A DNA stretch of 64,000 bases from Salinivibrio costicola subsp. costicola ATCC 33508 = LMG 11651. GTDB taxonomy: Bacteria > Pseudomonadota > Gammaproteobacteria > Enterobacterales > Vibrionaceae. Both the position numbers and the translations under genes were made by a program. The stretch's first letter is position 1; each line of letters starts with the position of its first letter. The stretch spans positions 1 to 64,000 of the forward strand of contig AQOF01000047.1 of the NCBI GenBank assembly GCA_000565345.1. The letters run 5' to 3'. The notes below the pieces were generated by a model, which worked only from the letters and a program-made list of their open reading frames with translations, ran no database searches and was not told the origin of the DNA. Positions 10,609-20,774 of this stretch are shown piece after piece.

Positions 10609-11580
10609 ATGTCGTTGAAAACGCAACTTCTCTCAGCGCAGTGTTCAACGGACCTAACACAAGCCGCCGAGCTGCTGAAAGCCGGCGAACAAGTCGCGGT
10701 GCCCACAGAAACCGTGTACGGTCTGGCAGCGGATGCCAGCAATCCAGACGCCGTCGCGGGCATTTTTACCGCCAAAGGGCGACCCGCCAATCATCCTTTG
10801 ATTGTTCATCTCGGTGACGTCACGTCGATCACCGAGTGGGCAACGCCGATCCCGGATGAAGCATATAAGCTGGCGAATGCCTTCTGGCCAGGGCCGATGA
10901 CGCTGCTGCTGCCACGAGCCGAGCATGTTTCACCGGTAGTCACGGGTGGATTGGATACCATTGGGCTTCGCGTGCCCGCGCAACCTGTGTTATTGGACCT
11001 GCTCGCCACCCATCAACTTGCCGTTGCCGCCCCGTCAGCGAACCCGTATAAAAAGCTCAGCCCCACCACGGCAGAGCAAGTGGTGCATGGTTTAGGCGGA
11101 AAAATTGCGGCAGTCATTGATGGCGGCCCTTGCCAACATGGGCTGGAGTCGACCATTGTCGATCTTACCAAGCGCCCCTTCCGCGTACTTCGTGCCGGTC
11201 CCATCACCGCCAGCGAGCTGAGCGCCGTATTGGGTGAAACCGTGGAAGCGCCCGAGCAGCACGATAGCGTGGTGCCTGGCAATGTCGGTAGCCATTACCA
11301 ACCTAACACCCGGTTGCAGATGGTGGCTGCGGACTTGTCTGATCTCCCTGCGCCCCATCCGGAAAAACGCGCGGCCTTGCTTCACTTTGGCGAAGCCCCG
11401 ACACGGGATGATCTGGTGTGTATTACCATGCCGAATGACGCCGCACGCTACGGGCAAGCGTTATATCACCAACTTGCCCAAGCCGATCAACTCGGCGTCA
11501 GTGAGATCTGGCTCGCCCAGCCTCCTCATGGTGAAGCATGGCTTGCCGTGCATGATCGCCTACGCCGCGCCGTCAGCTAG
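10609..11580 (+). CDS. tsaC: Threonylcarbamoyl-AMP synthase, Sua5/YrdC type
   Basis: Makes threonylcarbamoyl-AMP from threonine, bicarbonate and ATP, the first step of the tRNA t6A37 modification. The YrdC domain spans about residues 15-195 with VAVPTETVYGLAADASNP, the KGRPANHPL motif, SANPYKKLSPTTAEQV and the LESTIVDL segment; a C-terminal Sua5 domain follows (GSHYQPNTRL), so this is the long Sua5 form rather than the short TsaC. It follows dabA by only 8-14 bp. The GGAG at 10604-10607 is just 1 nt before the ATG at 10609 but 7 nt before an in-frame TTG at 10615, so the TTG may be the real start. Confidence 0.9.
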   Translation: MSLKTQLLSAQCSTDLTQAAELLKAGEQVAVPTETVYGLAADASNPDAVAGIFTAKGRPANHPLIVHLGDVTSITEWATPIPDEAYKLANAFWPGPMTLLLPRAEHVSPVVTGGLDTIGLRVPAQPVLLDLLATHQLAVAAPSANPYKKLSPTTAEQVVHGLGGKIAAVIDGGPCQHGLESTIVDLTKRPFRVLRAGPITASELSAVLGETVEAPEQHDSVVPGNVGSHYQPNTRLQMVAADLSDLPAPHPEKRAALLHFGEAPTRDDLVCITMPNDAARYGQALYHQLAQADQLGVSEIWLAQPPHGEAWLAVHDRLRRAVS

Positions 11581-11590
11581 TTTTTGACGC

Positions 11591-12001
11591 TTACGACGCG
11601 CGTGTTTGCATAAAGCTTGCCGTTGCACTGGCACACACAGTGTCTGCAACGGTCAGCGTTGCCTCTAACCGACTCATACCGTGTTTCGCTTTCACACACC
11701 AGGCACGCACCTCACCATAAACAGCGATAGGCACCGGATGGTGATAGCGAATATTAAGTGACGCTGTCACACTTTGCGGGGCAAACAAGAAAGTACAATG
11801 GGTCAACCCCGCATCCAAAAGCGTGGCAATGACCCCACCGTGCAGCTGATCTTGATACCCCTGCCAAGTGCTTTCTAACCATACGCTTGCGGTCACGGCG
11901 TTGTTATCGTCTTGATAAAATTTAAGATTAAACAGCCCGTTGTCACTGCAAGCCACACACTGATGATGGGAATCCGGCGGGATAACAGGTTGCTTATTCA
12001 T
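11591..12001 (-). CDS. PaaI-like hot-dog thioesterase
   Basis: A 136-residue hot-dog fold protein of the PaaI/4HBT acyl-CoA thioesterase group. Visible are the N-terminal CVACSDNGLFNLKFY stretch, the WQGYQDQLHGGVIATLLDAG motif of the hot-dog helix with the HGG active-site signature, and the ASLNIRYHHPVPI strand. The start is set at 12001 because the upstream gene ends at 11994 and the 8-nt overlap ATGAATAA gives translational coupling; an in-frame extension upstream runs antisense through the Cys/His tail of the NifX-like gene frame and is not convincing. Substrate unknown. It shares an operon with the NifX-like gene. Confidence 0.8.
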   Translation of the reverse strand: MNKQPVIPPDSHHQCVACSDNGLFNLKFYQDDNNAVTASVWLESTWQGYQDQLHGGVIATLLDAGLTHCTFLFAPQSVTASLNIRYHHPVPIAVYGEVRAWCVKAKHGMSRLEATLTVADTVCASATASFMQTRAS

Positions 12002-12518
12002 GGCAACCGCAACCGTGGCCACTGTTTCGACCTCGTTGACCTTGTCCATGTCCACACCCCCGATGTTGACCACCTATACCACTATCTTGCGCGCCACACC
12101 CTCGCCCACGTCCTGAATGACACGCTGCTTTCCGTTGTTGTGGTTGCTGTTGTTGCTGTTGCTGCTTCATTCGCTGCAACGCCGGCCGCCCTTGACTCGC
12201 ATCCGTAAGCGGTTGCCAGTACGCAGGCGACAACCACTGGGTAGGATTTAAACGGCCGTTGGTCAACTGATAAACATCGACATCCGCGGCCAACAATCCC
12301 GCTAACGCATGCTCGCCAATATGACGGGTCACCACACGTGTTACTTGGTTAGCTTTCAGCATCGCTATCAAGGCGTTTTTGGCACCGCAACCTTCTGTTA
12401 CACGTGGGTTGGCGAACTGAGCGAGTGCTTGGCCATCGTCGTCAAACAGCGCAAAGTGCTCGGCCTTCATAAAATGTCCCGCAGGACGGTCTTGGTTCAT
12501 CGCAATAGCAATTGTCAT
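11994..12518 (-). CDS. NifX/NifB-like iron-molybdenum cofactor-binding domain protein with poly-Q and Cys/His tail
   Basis: The first 110 residues are a dinitrogenase iron-molybdenum cofactor-binding fold: TIAIAMNQDRPAGHFMKAEHFALFDDDG, then PRVTEGCGAKNALIAMLK and RHIGEHALAGLLAADVDVYQL. No nif genes are near, so this belongs to the non-nitrogenase NifX-like group, which binds metal clusters of unknown use. After residue 120 comes a run of seven glutamines encoded by CAG/CAA repeats and then a Gly-rich tail with seven Cys and six His ending HGCGCHE, which looks metal-binding. The gene overlaps the thioesterase by 8 nt. Two GGCATATGC sites precede the start at 12518. The divergently spaced DUF134 gene is a common companion of this family. 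Confidence 0.78.
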   Translation of the reverse strand: MTIAIAMNQDRPAGHFMKAEHFALFDDDGQALAQFANPRVTEGCGAKNALIAMLKANQVTRVVTRHIGEHALAGLLAADVDVYQLTNGRLNPTQWLSPAYWQPLTDASQGRPALQRMKQQQQQQQPQQRKAACHSGRGRGCGAQDSGIGGQHRGCGHGQGQRGRNSGHGCGCHE

Positions 12519-12856
12519 CTTCCGTTCTCTCTTTATATAAATGGCATATGCTAAAAATACGCCTGATTTATGGCATATGCAAACTACTCTATGAGAGAAA
12601 AATGAAGAAAGTCACGTCAAGACGTGGAGAGTGATCGCGTCAAGCTGCAACGTCGTGCGACAAAATGCTTTTTCGAGCACTCACTCATCCTCGCTAAGTC
12701 GCATGATGAATGACAATAACTAAATGGAAGCATTGGTTTAAAAAACTCCATTTTCACGGCAATAATTGACGTGAAAATACAGTTTAGTAAACCATAAAAG
12801 CACCTTGGTTAGTCACACACAGCACAGACCTTTTTTTGTAAATGATTAACCCAACA
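12519..12856. other. Intergenic region between the NifX-like gene and DUF134 gene
   Basis: 338 bp without a credible gene. It holds the upstream region of the NifX-like gene, including the two GGCATATGC repeats at 12543-12580; the rest is AT-rich and shows nothing further that can be supported. Confidence 0.6.
12543..12580. promoter_or_regulatory. Paired GGCATATGC sites, candidate DUF134 operator
   Basis: GGCATATGC occurs twice (12543-12551 and 12572-12580), each containing the palindrome GCATATGC, 29 bp apart, 25-60 bp upstream of the NifX-like gene start. Similar half-sites (GGCATAAGC, GCATAGGC) lie before the DUF134 gene, so both may be bound by DUF134. Confidence 0.5.
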
Positions 12857-13138
12857 CTACTCTTCTGACTCAAACACCAGTGCTTTGCCTTCTACGAGGC
12901 AGGCGGTGGTTTTGGCGCGGGCGCGTTTAACCAGGTTGGCTAACGTTTGACGAGATACGCCCATGACTTCCGCCGCTTGCAGTTGCTGCATCCCTTGATG
13001 GTCAACAAGGCGCATGGCTTCGAACTCATCCAAACCTATGGTCACCGTCTCTAGCTCACTGAGTGGAATGGCGTTGGGTTTAAAACAATTGGTATGCGGT
13101 TTTCCGCAGATACGGCGGGGCATTTTAGGGCGCGGCAT
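12857..13138 (-). CDS. DUF134 family helix-turn-helix protein
   Basis: A 93-residue protein of the DUF134 family: MPRPKMPRRICGKP start, two cysteines (CGKPHTNCFKP) that could bind metal, LDEFEAMRLVDHQGM, and an HTH LQAAEVMGVSRQTLANLVKRAR at residues 54-76. The HTH resembles sigma-70 region 4 type DNA-binding folds. Members are often found beside NifX/NifB-like cofactor-binding proteins, as here. A GGAG site lies 7 nt before the start. Upstream copies of the GGCATA(T/A)GC motif suggest autoregulation. Confidence 0.85.
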   Translation of the reverse strand: MPRPKMPRRICGKPHTNCFKPNAIPLSELETVTIGLDEFEAMRLVDHQGMQQLQAAEVMGVSRQTLANLVKRARAKTTACLVEGKALVFESEE

Positions 13139-13153
13139 AGGTTCTCCTTTTTC

Positions 13154-13184
13154 GCCTATGCTAAGTGAGTTTTTTGCTTATGCC
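13154..13184. promoter_or_regulatory. GGCATA-type sites upstream of DUF134 gene
   Basis: On the minus strand GGCATAAGC (13184-13176) and GCATAGGC (13161-13154) lie 16-46 bp upstream of the DUF134 start and resemble the paired GGCATATGC sites before the NifX-like gene. Candidate autoregulatory operator. Confidence 0.42.
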
Positions 13185-13188
13185 AACA

Positions 13189-13214
13189 AAAAGGGATGCC
13201 AATGCATCCCTTTT
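13189..13214 (-). terminator. Rho-independent terminator after gnd
   Basis: Perfect 11-bp stem aaaagggatgc / gcatccctttt with loop caat, followed on the minus strand by a T run. It ends the zwf-pgl-gnd operon 38 bp past the gnd stop. Confidence 0.85.
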
Positions 13215-13251
13215 CTATTTATTGCTACGAGCAGTGACTTAGCCTGTCACG

Positions 13252-14700
13252 TTACACGTCGTACGTCGTCGAGGCGGTGTTACCGCCAGTGCCTGTCCAG
13301 TTGGTGTGGAAGAACTCACCACGTGGCTGATCAAGACGCTCATAGGTATGCGCACCGAAGTAGTCACGCTGCGCTTGCAGCAGGTTGGCTGGCAAACGTG
13401 CTGTGGTGTAGCCATCCAAGAAGGTCAGCGCCGATGTGGTACATGGCATTGGGATACCGGTTTCCATCGATTTCGCCGCCACTTTACGCCATGCGGCTAA
13501 GCAGTTATCTAAGATCCCTTTAAAGTACGCATCTGAGCCCAAGAAGGCCAAGTCAGGATCCTTGTCATACGCATCGCGGATGTTACCCAAGAACGCAGAG
13601 CGGATAATACAACCACCGCGCCACATCAGCGCGACGTTACCGTAGTTCAGATCCCAGCCATTCTCATTAGACGCCTCACGCATCAGCATAAAGCCTTGCG
13701 CGTAAGAGATAATTTTTGACGCCAGCAGTGCTTGACGCAACGCATCAACCCACTCGGCTTTATCGCCATCAACCGGTTGAATGTGTTTTTCAAATAGCTT
13801 CTCTGCCGCGACACGCTGATCTTTCAATGCTGACAAGCAACGCGAAAATACCGATTCAGAGATCAGGGTCAGCGGAATGCCAAGATCCAGCGCGTTAATC
13901 CCAGTCCATTTACCGGTGCCTTTTTGACCCGCGGTGTCGAGGATTTTCTCAACCAAAGGCTCACCGTCTTCGTCTTTATAACCCAAGATGTCCGAGGTGA
14001 TCTCGACAAGGTAGCTATCCAACTCGGTTTTGTTCCAGTCGGTAAAGACTTGCTGCATCTCATCATGGCTCATGCCAAGGCCGTCTTTCATGAACTGATA
14101 CGCTTCGGTGATCAGCTGCATATCGCCATACTCGATACCGTTGTGCACCATTTTCACAAAGTGGCCGGCGCCATCACGGCCGACCCAGTCGCAACATGGC
14201 TCGCCGGTATCGGTTTTCGCTGCAATACCTTGGAAAATAGGCTTCACCGCTGGCCACGCCTCTTCTGAGCCGCCTGGCATAATAGACGGCCCAAAACGCG
14301 CGCCTTCTTCACCGCCAGACACACCAGCACCGATAAAGTGAATGCCTTTTTCTCGCAGCGCTGCCACACGACGGTTGGTATCTGGATAGTTGGTGTTACC
14401 GCCATCAATAATGATGTCGCCTTTCTCAAGCAATGGCGTCAGTTTGTCGATAAAGGTATCGACCACATCACCGGCACGAACCATCAGCATCACTTTACGT
14501 GGCGTTTCTAGCTTCTCAACCAGCTCTTCCAGCGAATAAGCGCCAACGATGTTAGTGCCCTTGGCTGGGCCTTCAAGAAACTCACCGACTTTGGCCGCGG
14601 TACGGTTATGTGCCACGACTTTAAAGCCGTTGTCGTTCATGTTGAGGATAAGGTTTTGGCCCATGACCGCCAAACCAATTACGCCAATATCACCTTTCAT
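13252..14700 (-). CDS. gnd: 6-phosphogluconate dehydrogenase (decarboxylating)
   Basis: Oxidises 6-phosphogluconate to ribulose 5-phosphate and CO2 with NADP. The 482 residues equal the usual enzyme length. The Rossmann motif IGVIGLAVMGQNLILNMNDNG opens the protein; IIDGGNTNYPDTNRR, GAGVSGGEEGARFGPSIMPGG with the GVSGGEEGA active-site stretch, and the FVKMVHNGIEYGDMQL catalytic Lys/His/Asn/Glu motif follow. The start at 14700 is chosen because GGAG lies 6 nt upstream and because the sequence in front is pgl. Last gene of zwf-pgl-gnd. Confidence 0.95.
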   Translation of the reverse strand: MKGDIGVIGLAVMGQNLILNMNDNGFKVVAHNRTAAKVGEFLEGPAKGTNIVGAYSLEELVEKLETPRKVMLMVRAGDVVDTFIDKLTPLLEKGDIIIDGGNTNYPDTNRRVAALREKGIHFIGAGVSGGEEGARFGPSIMPGGSEEAWPAVKPIFQGIAAKTDTGEPCCDWVGRDGAGHFVKMVHNGIEYGDMQLITEAYQFMKDGLGMSHDEMQQVFTDWNKTELDSYLVEITSDILGYKDEDGEPLVEKILDTAGQKGTGKWTGINALDLGIPLTLISESVFSRCLSALKDQRVAAEKLFEKHIQPVDGDKAEWVDALRQALLASKIISYAQGFMLMREASNENGWDLNYGNVALMWRGGCIIRSAFLGNIRDAYDKDPDLAFLGSDAYFKGILDNCLAAWRKVAAKSMETGIPMPCTTSALTFLDGYTTARLPANLLQAQRDYFGAHTYERLDQPRGEFFHTNWTGTGGNTASTTYDV

Positions 14701-14711
14701 CGTGCTCTCCA

Positions 14712-15436
14712 TTAATTCTGTTCTGGTAATTTTTTTGCTGCCGCGGCATCGAGTACCCACTCCGTGGTGCCTTTGGCACTGCGGATATTGGCGGCAGGGT
14801 ATGGCAGTTGGGTAGCTCGTGTGTGGCGATCTCATGCACGATCGCTTGTTTGCCTTCACCCAACACCAGATAACTGATTTTCTTCGCCGCGCGCAGAACA
14901 CGGGCGGTTTTTGATACACGCTTTTGCCCCGATTCAGGATGCGAGGCCACCAGCGCCAGGGCGGTATTGTCATACTGAGGATCGTGCGGGAACAGCGAGG
15001 CCGTATGGCCATCGCCACCGACGCCCAGCAAGATCCAATCAAACACAGGTGTGCCGTTTTCGCTTGGGATCAGCGCTTGCATTTCCGCACTAAAGCGCGC
15101 GGCTTCCACGTCCGGATCGTCTTCACCACGAATGCGATGAATGTTCTCTTCTGGAATGCGAATCTGGCTAAACAGCAGTTTGTCGGCTTCGCCAAAGTTG
15201 CTCTCGGCATCATCCGGTGCCACACAGCGCTCATCGCCCCACCAAAAATGCAAGTTTTGCCACTGAATCGCCGTGGCGTAGTCATCACTAGCTAAACGCT
15301 TAAACAGCATTTTGGGCGTGCTGCCACCCGATAGCGAGATGTGTACGGCACGATCTTGCTCGCTGAACGCTTGCATCGCGTCAGCTAAGTGATTGACCAC
15401 CGCGTCGGCGTCATCAAAAATACGGGCATTGATCAT
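14712..15436 (-). CDS. pgl: 6-phosphogluconolactonase (frameshifted near the 3-prime end)
   Basis: Hydrolyses 6-phosphoglucono-lactone to 6-phosphogluconate in the cytoplasm. Family motifs: [37 protein letters not shown], and [19 protein letters not shown]. The frame is lost near 14805-14815 (GAGCTACCCAACTG); the correct C-terminus [19 protein letters not shown] is readable in another frame and ends at 14712. Restoring one lost base gives 241 residues, normal for SOL/DevB enzymes. Its ATG overlaps the zwf stop (ATGA). The gene sits between two intact pathway genes, so a sequencing error is the simplest explanation. Confidence 0.92.
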
Positions 15437-16938
15437 AGTTCGCAGTATTCCGTGTCTGTGAGGTTTTTGCAGGGGAAACGCCACACATGGTCGTCTCGCG
15501 CCAGCAAGTGATCGGCTTCTTTCGGCCCCCAAGTGCCACAGGCATAACCATATAGCGCTTTGCCATTATCCTTGTATTGGAGAATTGGCTCAACAAACTG
15601 CCAGCAGGCTTCCACCGCGTCACTGCGGGCAAACAAGGTCGCATCGCCTTTTAAGGCATCAAGCAATAAACGCTCGTAAGCCGTCAGCATCTGGGTTTCT
15701 TCCAGCGACGTATAATGAAAATCCATGTTTACCGCTTTGGCGTTAAAGCCAGCACCCGGCTCTTTCAGGCCGAAACTCATTTGAATGCCTTCGTCGGGCT
15801 GAATACGGATCACCAAGCGGTTTTCGGGCGCATTTTTGCCGAATACGGGATGCGGGGTCTGTTTAAAGTGGATCACCACTTCGGTCACGCGCGTCGGTAA
15901 GCGTTTACCGGTGCGCACGTAAAATGGCACCCCATTCCAACGCCAGTTGTTGATAAACATCTTAAGACCAACGTAGGTTTCTGTGCGCGAGTCTTCCGCC
16001 ACACCTGGCTCATCACGATAGCTGGGTAATGCTTTGCCGCCAACTTGCGATTCAGTGTACTGGCCCAGCACCAAGTTATTGTGCAAGTCGTCTTCAGAGA
16101 GCGGCTCAAGCGATTGCAGTGCTTTAAACACCTCATCACGCATTGCATCAGCATTGATCTGTGCAGGCGGCTCCATCGCCACTAACGACAACACTTGCAA
16201 TAGGTGATTTTGGAACATGTCCCGAACCGCGCCCGACTGGTCGTAATAACCACCGCGACCTTCTACGCCAAGATGCTCCGCACCGGTAATTTCAACATAG
16301 TCAATGAAGTTGCGATTCCAAAGCGGCTCGAACATCGCATTGGAGAAACGGAAAACCAACAGATTCTGTACCGTTTCTTTGCCTAAGTAATGGTCAATAC
16401 GGTAAATCTGATGCTCTGCAAAGTAGGCGTGAATGTCTTTGTCTAACTGACGAGCGGAGGCTAAGTCGTAACCAAACGGCTTTTCGACCACCAAGCGTTT
16501 CCAACCGTTACTTTCATCATTCAGGCCATGTGCGGCTAGACAGGCAGGAATAAAGTTGTACAGCTTCGGCGGCGTAGCAAGATAAAACAGCGTATTACGC
16601 TGGGTGAAACCATATTGTTCGGACAATTCGTCTAAACGCCCTGTTAGCGCGCCATATTCGTGGGTGTCAGAGATATTGAACGATTGATAATGCACGTGCG
16701 CCATAAAGGCGTCGAGCGTGGCAGGATCGGTTTCTTCAAGCTCTTGCATCGAGCGACGGAGCTTGTCACGGAACGACTCGTCACTATAGAAGGTGCGGCT
16801 TGCGCCAAGAATTGCGAAAGACGCAGGCAGCTGTTTGTTCGCATACAAATGATACAGGGCTGGGATCAGCTTGCGGAAGGTGAGATCGCCAGATGCACCA
16901 AAAATAACAATACTGCTGTTTTCTGGAATTACCATCAT
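15433..16938 (-). CDS. zwf: Glucose-6-phosphate 1-dehydrogenase
   Basis: First enzyme of the oxidative pentose phosphate pathway, reducing NADP. The N-terminal [20 protein letters not shown] dinucleotide site and the [19 protein letters not shown] substrate/active-site motif are both present, with [12 protein letters not shown] before it. Length 501 residues, as in other Vibrionaceae. The start is at one of two adjacent ATGs (16938 or 16935) behind an AGGAAAG site; 14 extra in-frame codons upstream are not needed. Promoter region is 16939-17171. Confidence 0.95.
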   Translation of the reverse strand: MMVIPENSSIVIFGASGDLTFRKLIPALYHLYANKQLPASFAILGASRTFYSDESFRDKLRRSMQELEETDPATLDAFMAHVHYQSFNISDTHEYGALTGRLDELSEQYGFTQRNTLFYLATPPKLYNFIPACLAAHGLNDESNGWKRLVVEKPFGYDLASARQLDKDIHAYFAEHQIYRIDHYLGKETVQNLLVFRFSNAMFEPLWNRNFIDYVEITGAEHLGVEGRGGYYDQSGAVRDMFQNHLLQVLSLVAMEPPAQINADAMRDEVFKALQSLEPLSEDDLHNNLVLGQYTESQVGGKALPSYRDEPGVAEDSRTETYVGLKMFINNWRWNGVPFYVRTGKRLPTRVTEVVIHFKQTPHPVFGKNAPENRLVIRIQPDEGIQMSFGLKEPGAGFNAKAVNMDFHYTSLEETQMLTAYERLLLDALKGDATLFARSDAVEACWQFVEPILQYKDNGKALYGYACGTWGPKEADHLLARDDHVWRFPCKNLTDTEYCEL

Positions 16939-17171
16939 CTTTCCTTTGATAATAAAGGTACTGCATGTGATTTGCGCCACAAATTAGCAGCGCATTGGCC
17001 AAATTGGTAATTGGCCCTACCTATTGATGCCATTGATGTCGCCACTGAAATATGGAGCCGGCTAACTCATCCCTACATTTGCAGCCAGCACGACCAATTC
17101 AATGTGCGACAAAAGCACTCTAGTCTAGCACTTTATTCGTCAATAAGCTGCCCCACACTGGTAAGAGGTGC

Positions 17172-18113
17172 TCAATCGACATCGCTCGCCATCCAGTCAG
17201 TCCCGCTTTCCAGCAGACACGTAACGAACTGCGAGACTTTATCGCTTGTCGCCCCGTACGCGGTATAAACACCCACGTTGCCCCGTTTTTCTGCATTAAC
17301 CCAAAGCATGTTAATTCCCTTAGCGCCGAGAAATGACGCGGCTTTATCGGTGTAAGGCATGACAGCATGCGTACGTTGCAACAACGAGATGCTGGCTGAG
17401 AGTGAGTCGAGATCAAAGGCATGCGGGTGAAGGTTTAGCAACGGTGGTAAAGGACGAGAAAGTAAATGGGCATGGCGAGGATGATCGGGTGTCACTCGCA
17501 ATAATGGCCAGTCAAAAAGATGCGCTGACAACACCGGCTGATGGTGGCACTTCAATTGATCAAACAAAGGATGATCCTGATGTGCAAACCAAGCTTCTGT
17601 ATCTTGGAACAAAGGGGTAAAACGCACCTGACTGGTGGCAATTAGTTCACTGATTTCATGGCCAATAAAAACATCAATATCGCCATTTAAAAGCGATGAC
17701 ATTAATGCCAACCGATTACCAAACTCAATATGCACCGAACACTGATGCTCGGCTTGATACGCCACCACCGCCGATTCGACAAACAAAGGCCACCAGGCTT
17801 CTCCCGTCCCTAGCTTAACCTGTCCGGCTTCTCTGGCTTGTAGCACATGCAACTGTGCTTGTAATCGTTGGCGCGCAGCGTGTTGGGCCGTTGCGTGCTG
17901 ATAATAAAGCTCGCCAGCAGCCGTCATACTGACGCCACGCGGATGCCTTATTAATAATTGGCTTAATAGACGCTGTTCTAACTTTTGGATTTGCGCGGTC
18001 AATGTAGGCTGACTGATCCCTAGCTTTAACGCTGCGGCTTTGATGCTGCCACTCTCAGCCACAGCCAAAAAATAACTTGCCGCTTTTTCTACGTCCATTA
18101 CATCACCGTTCAC
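17172..18113 (-). CDS. LysR-family transcriptional regulator
   Basis: A 313-residue LysR regulator with N-terminal winged HTH (YFLAVAESGSIKAAALKLGISQPTLTAQIQKLEQ) and a LysR substrate-binding domain. An internal ATG at 18098 (MDVEKAASYF) is an alternative start. It diverges from the GH13 glucosidase gene over about 200 bp and may regulate it; effector unknown. Its position downstream of nothing else on the minus strand makes a role in zwf control less likely. Confidence 0.82.
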   Translation of the reverse strand: MNGDVMDVEKAASYFLAVAESGSIKAAALKLGISQPTLTAQIQKLEQRLLSQLLIRHPRGVSMTAAGELYYQHATAQHAARQRLQAQLHVLQAREAGQVKLGTGEAWWPLFVESAVVAYQAEHQCSVHIEFGNRLALMSSLLNGDIDVFIGHEISELIATSQVRFTPLFQDTEAWFAHQDHPLFDQLKCHHQPVLSAHLFDWPLLRVTPDHPRHAHLLSRPLPPLLNLHPHAFDLDSLSASISLLQRTHAVMPYTDKAASFLGAKGINMLWVNAEKRGNVGVYTAYGATSDKVSQFVTCLLESGTDWMASDVD

Positions 18114-18238
18114 ATTTTTGCTTTAACCGTTATAGTTTAAAACACTTACTCGCATCAATCATAGCCGTTAAATAGGTTTATATTCACTCTTTGGTATAGC
18201 CATATAGCTATAACAAAGAGAGAGTTATCTATTTTTAA

Positions 18239-19947
<1,709 letters not shown>

Positions 19948-19988
19948 CAAGGGCGTTTCGTCTGCCGATACCATCAATATAATCGGGT

Positions 19989-20014
19989 CGCGCCTGCAGA
20001 TAGCTGCAGGCGCG
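19989..20014. terminator. Hairpin between convergent genes
   Basis: A 10-bp GC-rich stem (cgcgcctgca / tgcaggcgcg) with a 6-nt loop lies between the convergent GH13 and GNAT genes. There is no T run, so termination is only suggested. Confidence 0.45.
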
Positions 20015-20069
20015 AAGCCAAAGCCGACTCACCCCTCTTACACGCCATAAACGACGTCTACAGAAGGCA

Positions 20070-20591
20070 TTAATACATATACCCAAGCCAATCCATATGC
20101 CCTGCTGGCCATGATTTGTCTGTCATCGGTTTTACATATAATTCATCGACATACTCGACCGCAACACCATAGTTAGTGTGTTCATGAATGCGTAGCCAAG
20201 AGGCATGTGACTCGACAAGCTGAAAGCCATTAGCCACATAAAAATCGTGCAGCTCAGAGATGAGAATAATGAAATCAACATCTTTGTCTTTGGCATAGTC
20301 AGTCAGTTGCGCCAGCATACCCGAGCCAATCCCTTTTCTTTGCCAAGCGCTGTCGATGCAAAAATCACTCACGCCTAACACTTTATACACCTCACCACCG
20401 ACATTCACTGCCCTATAGTCCAAGCCCATACAACCAATCAGTTGATTACCTTGGTACTGCAAAGCTCGCATGTGGAGAAGCTGCTTATAGTAAGAACGGG
20501 AAACTTGGTGGTCAGGAAATGCCTTGTTTCTAAGCGCTTGAATAGCCTCATGCTGTGCGTTCGACACTTCGATTTCTGGGCAGACTTTCAT
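20070..20591 (-). CDS. GNAT family N-acetyltransferase
   Basis: A 173-residue Gcn5-related acetyltransferase. The acetyl-CoA binding motif A is ISDF-type: VLGVSDFCIDSAWQRKGIGSGML (R/Q-x-x-G-x-G/A as QRKGIG), followed by the YVANGFQLVES strand typical of the fold end. The substrate is not evident; some aminoglycoside 2-prime acetyltransferases have a similar layout, but no diagnostic residues can be cited. Convergent with GH13. Confidence 0.75.
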   Translation of the reverse strand: MKVCPEIEVSNAQHEAIQALRNKAFPDHQVSRSYYKQLLHMRALQYQGNQLIGCMGLDYRAVNVGGEVYKVLGVSDFCIDSAWQRKGIGSGMLAQLTDYAKDKDVDFIILISELHDFYVANGFQLVESHASWLRIHEHTNYGVAVEYVDELYVKPMTDKSWPAGHMDWLGYMY

Positions 20592-20710
20592 ATTTAAACT
20601 ATTGATAATAAATCCATTTATTCAATTATTAACGAAGTCGACCATATTAATATGGTTCCAATCATCTTGGCTCATAGGTGACGGGGAAATGTGTTTTAGC
20701 TCACACAAAA

Positions 20711-20742
20711 AGCCTGGGTTAGAGACGCCTCTAACCCAGGCT
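20711..20742 (-). terminator. Rho-independent terminator after the ATP-grasp gene
   Basis: A 14-bp perfect stem (agcctgggttagag / ctctaacccaggct) with a 4-nt loop is followed on the minus strand by TTTTTG. It lies 33 bp past the ATP-grasp stop. Confidence 0.9.
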
Positions 20743-20774
20743 GCGGAGGATAAGCAAGGTTTTATCAAGACGTA

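Noticed and set aside
12002..12073. N-terminal extension of the thioesterase
   Set aside because: It overlaps the Cys/His tail of the NifX-like gene, lacks a ribosome site, and the 8-nt overlap start at 12001 is a better fit.
13252..15042. A 596-codon frame containing gnd with a long N-terminal extension
   Set aside because: The extension reads out of frame through pgl; gnd has its own ribosome site at 14700 and normal length from there.
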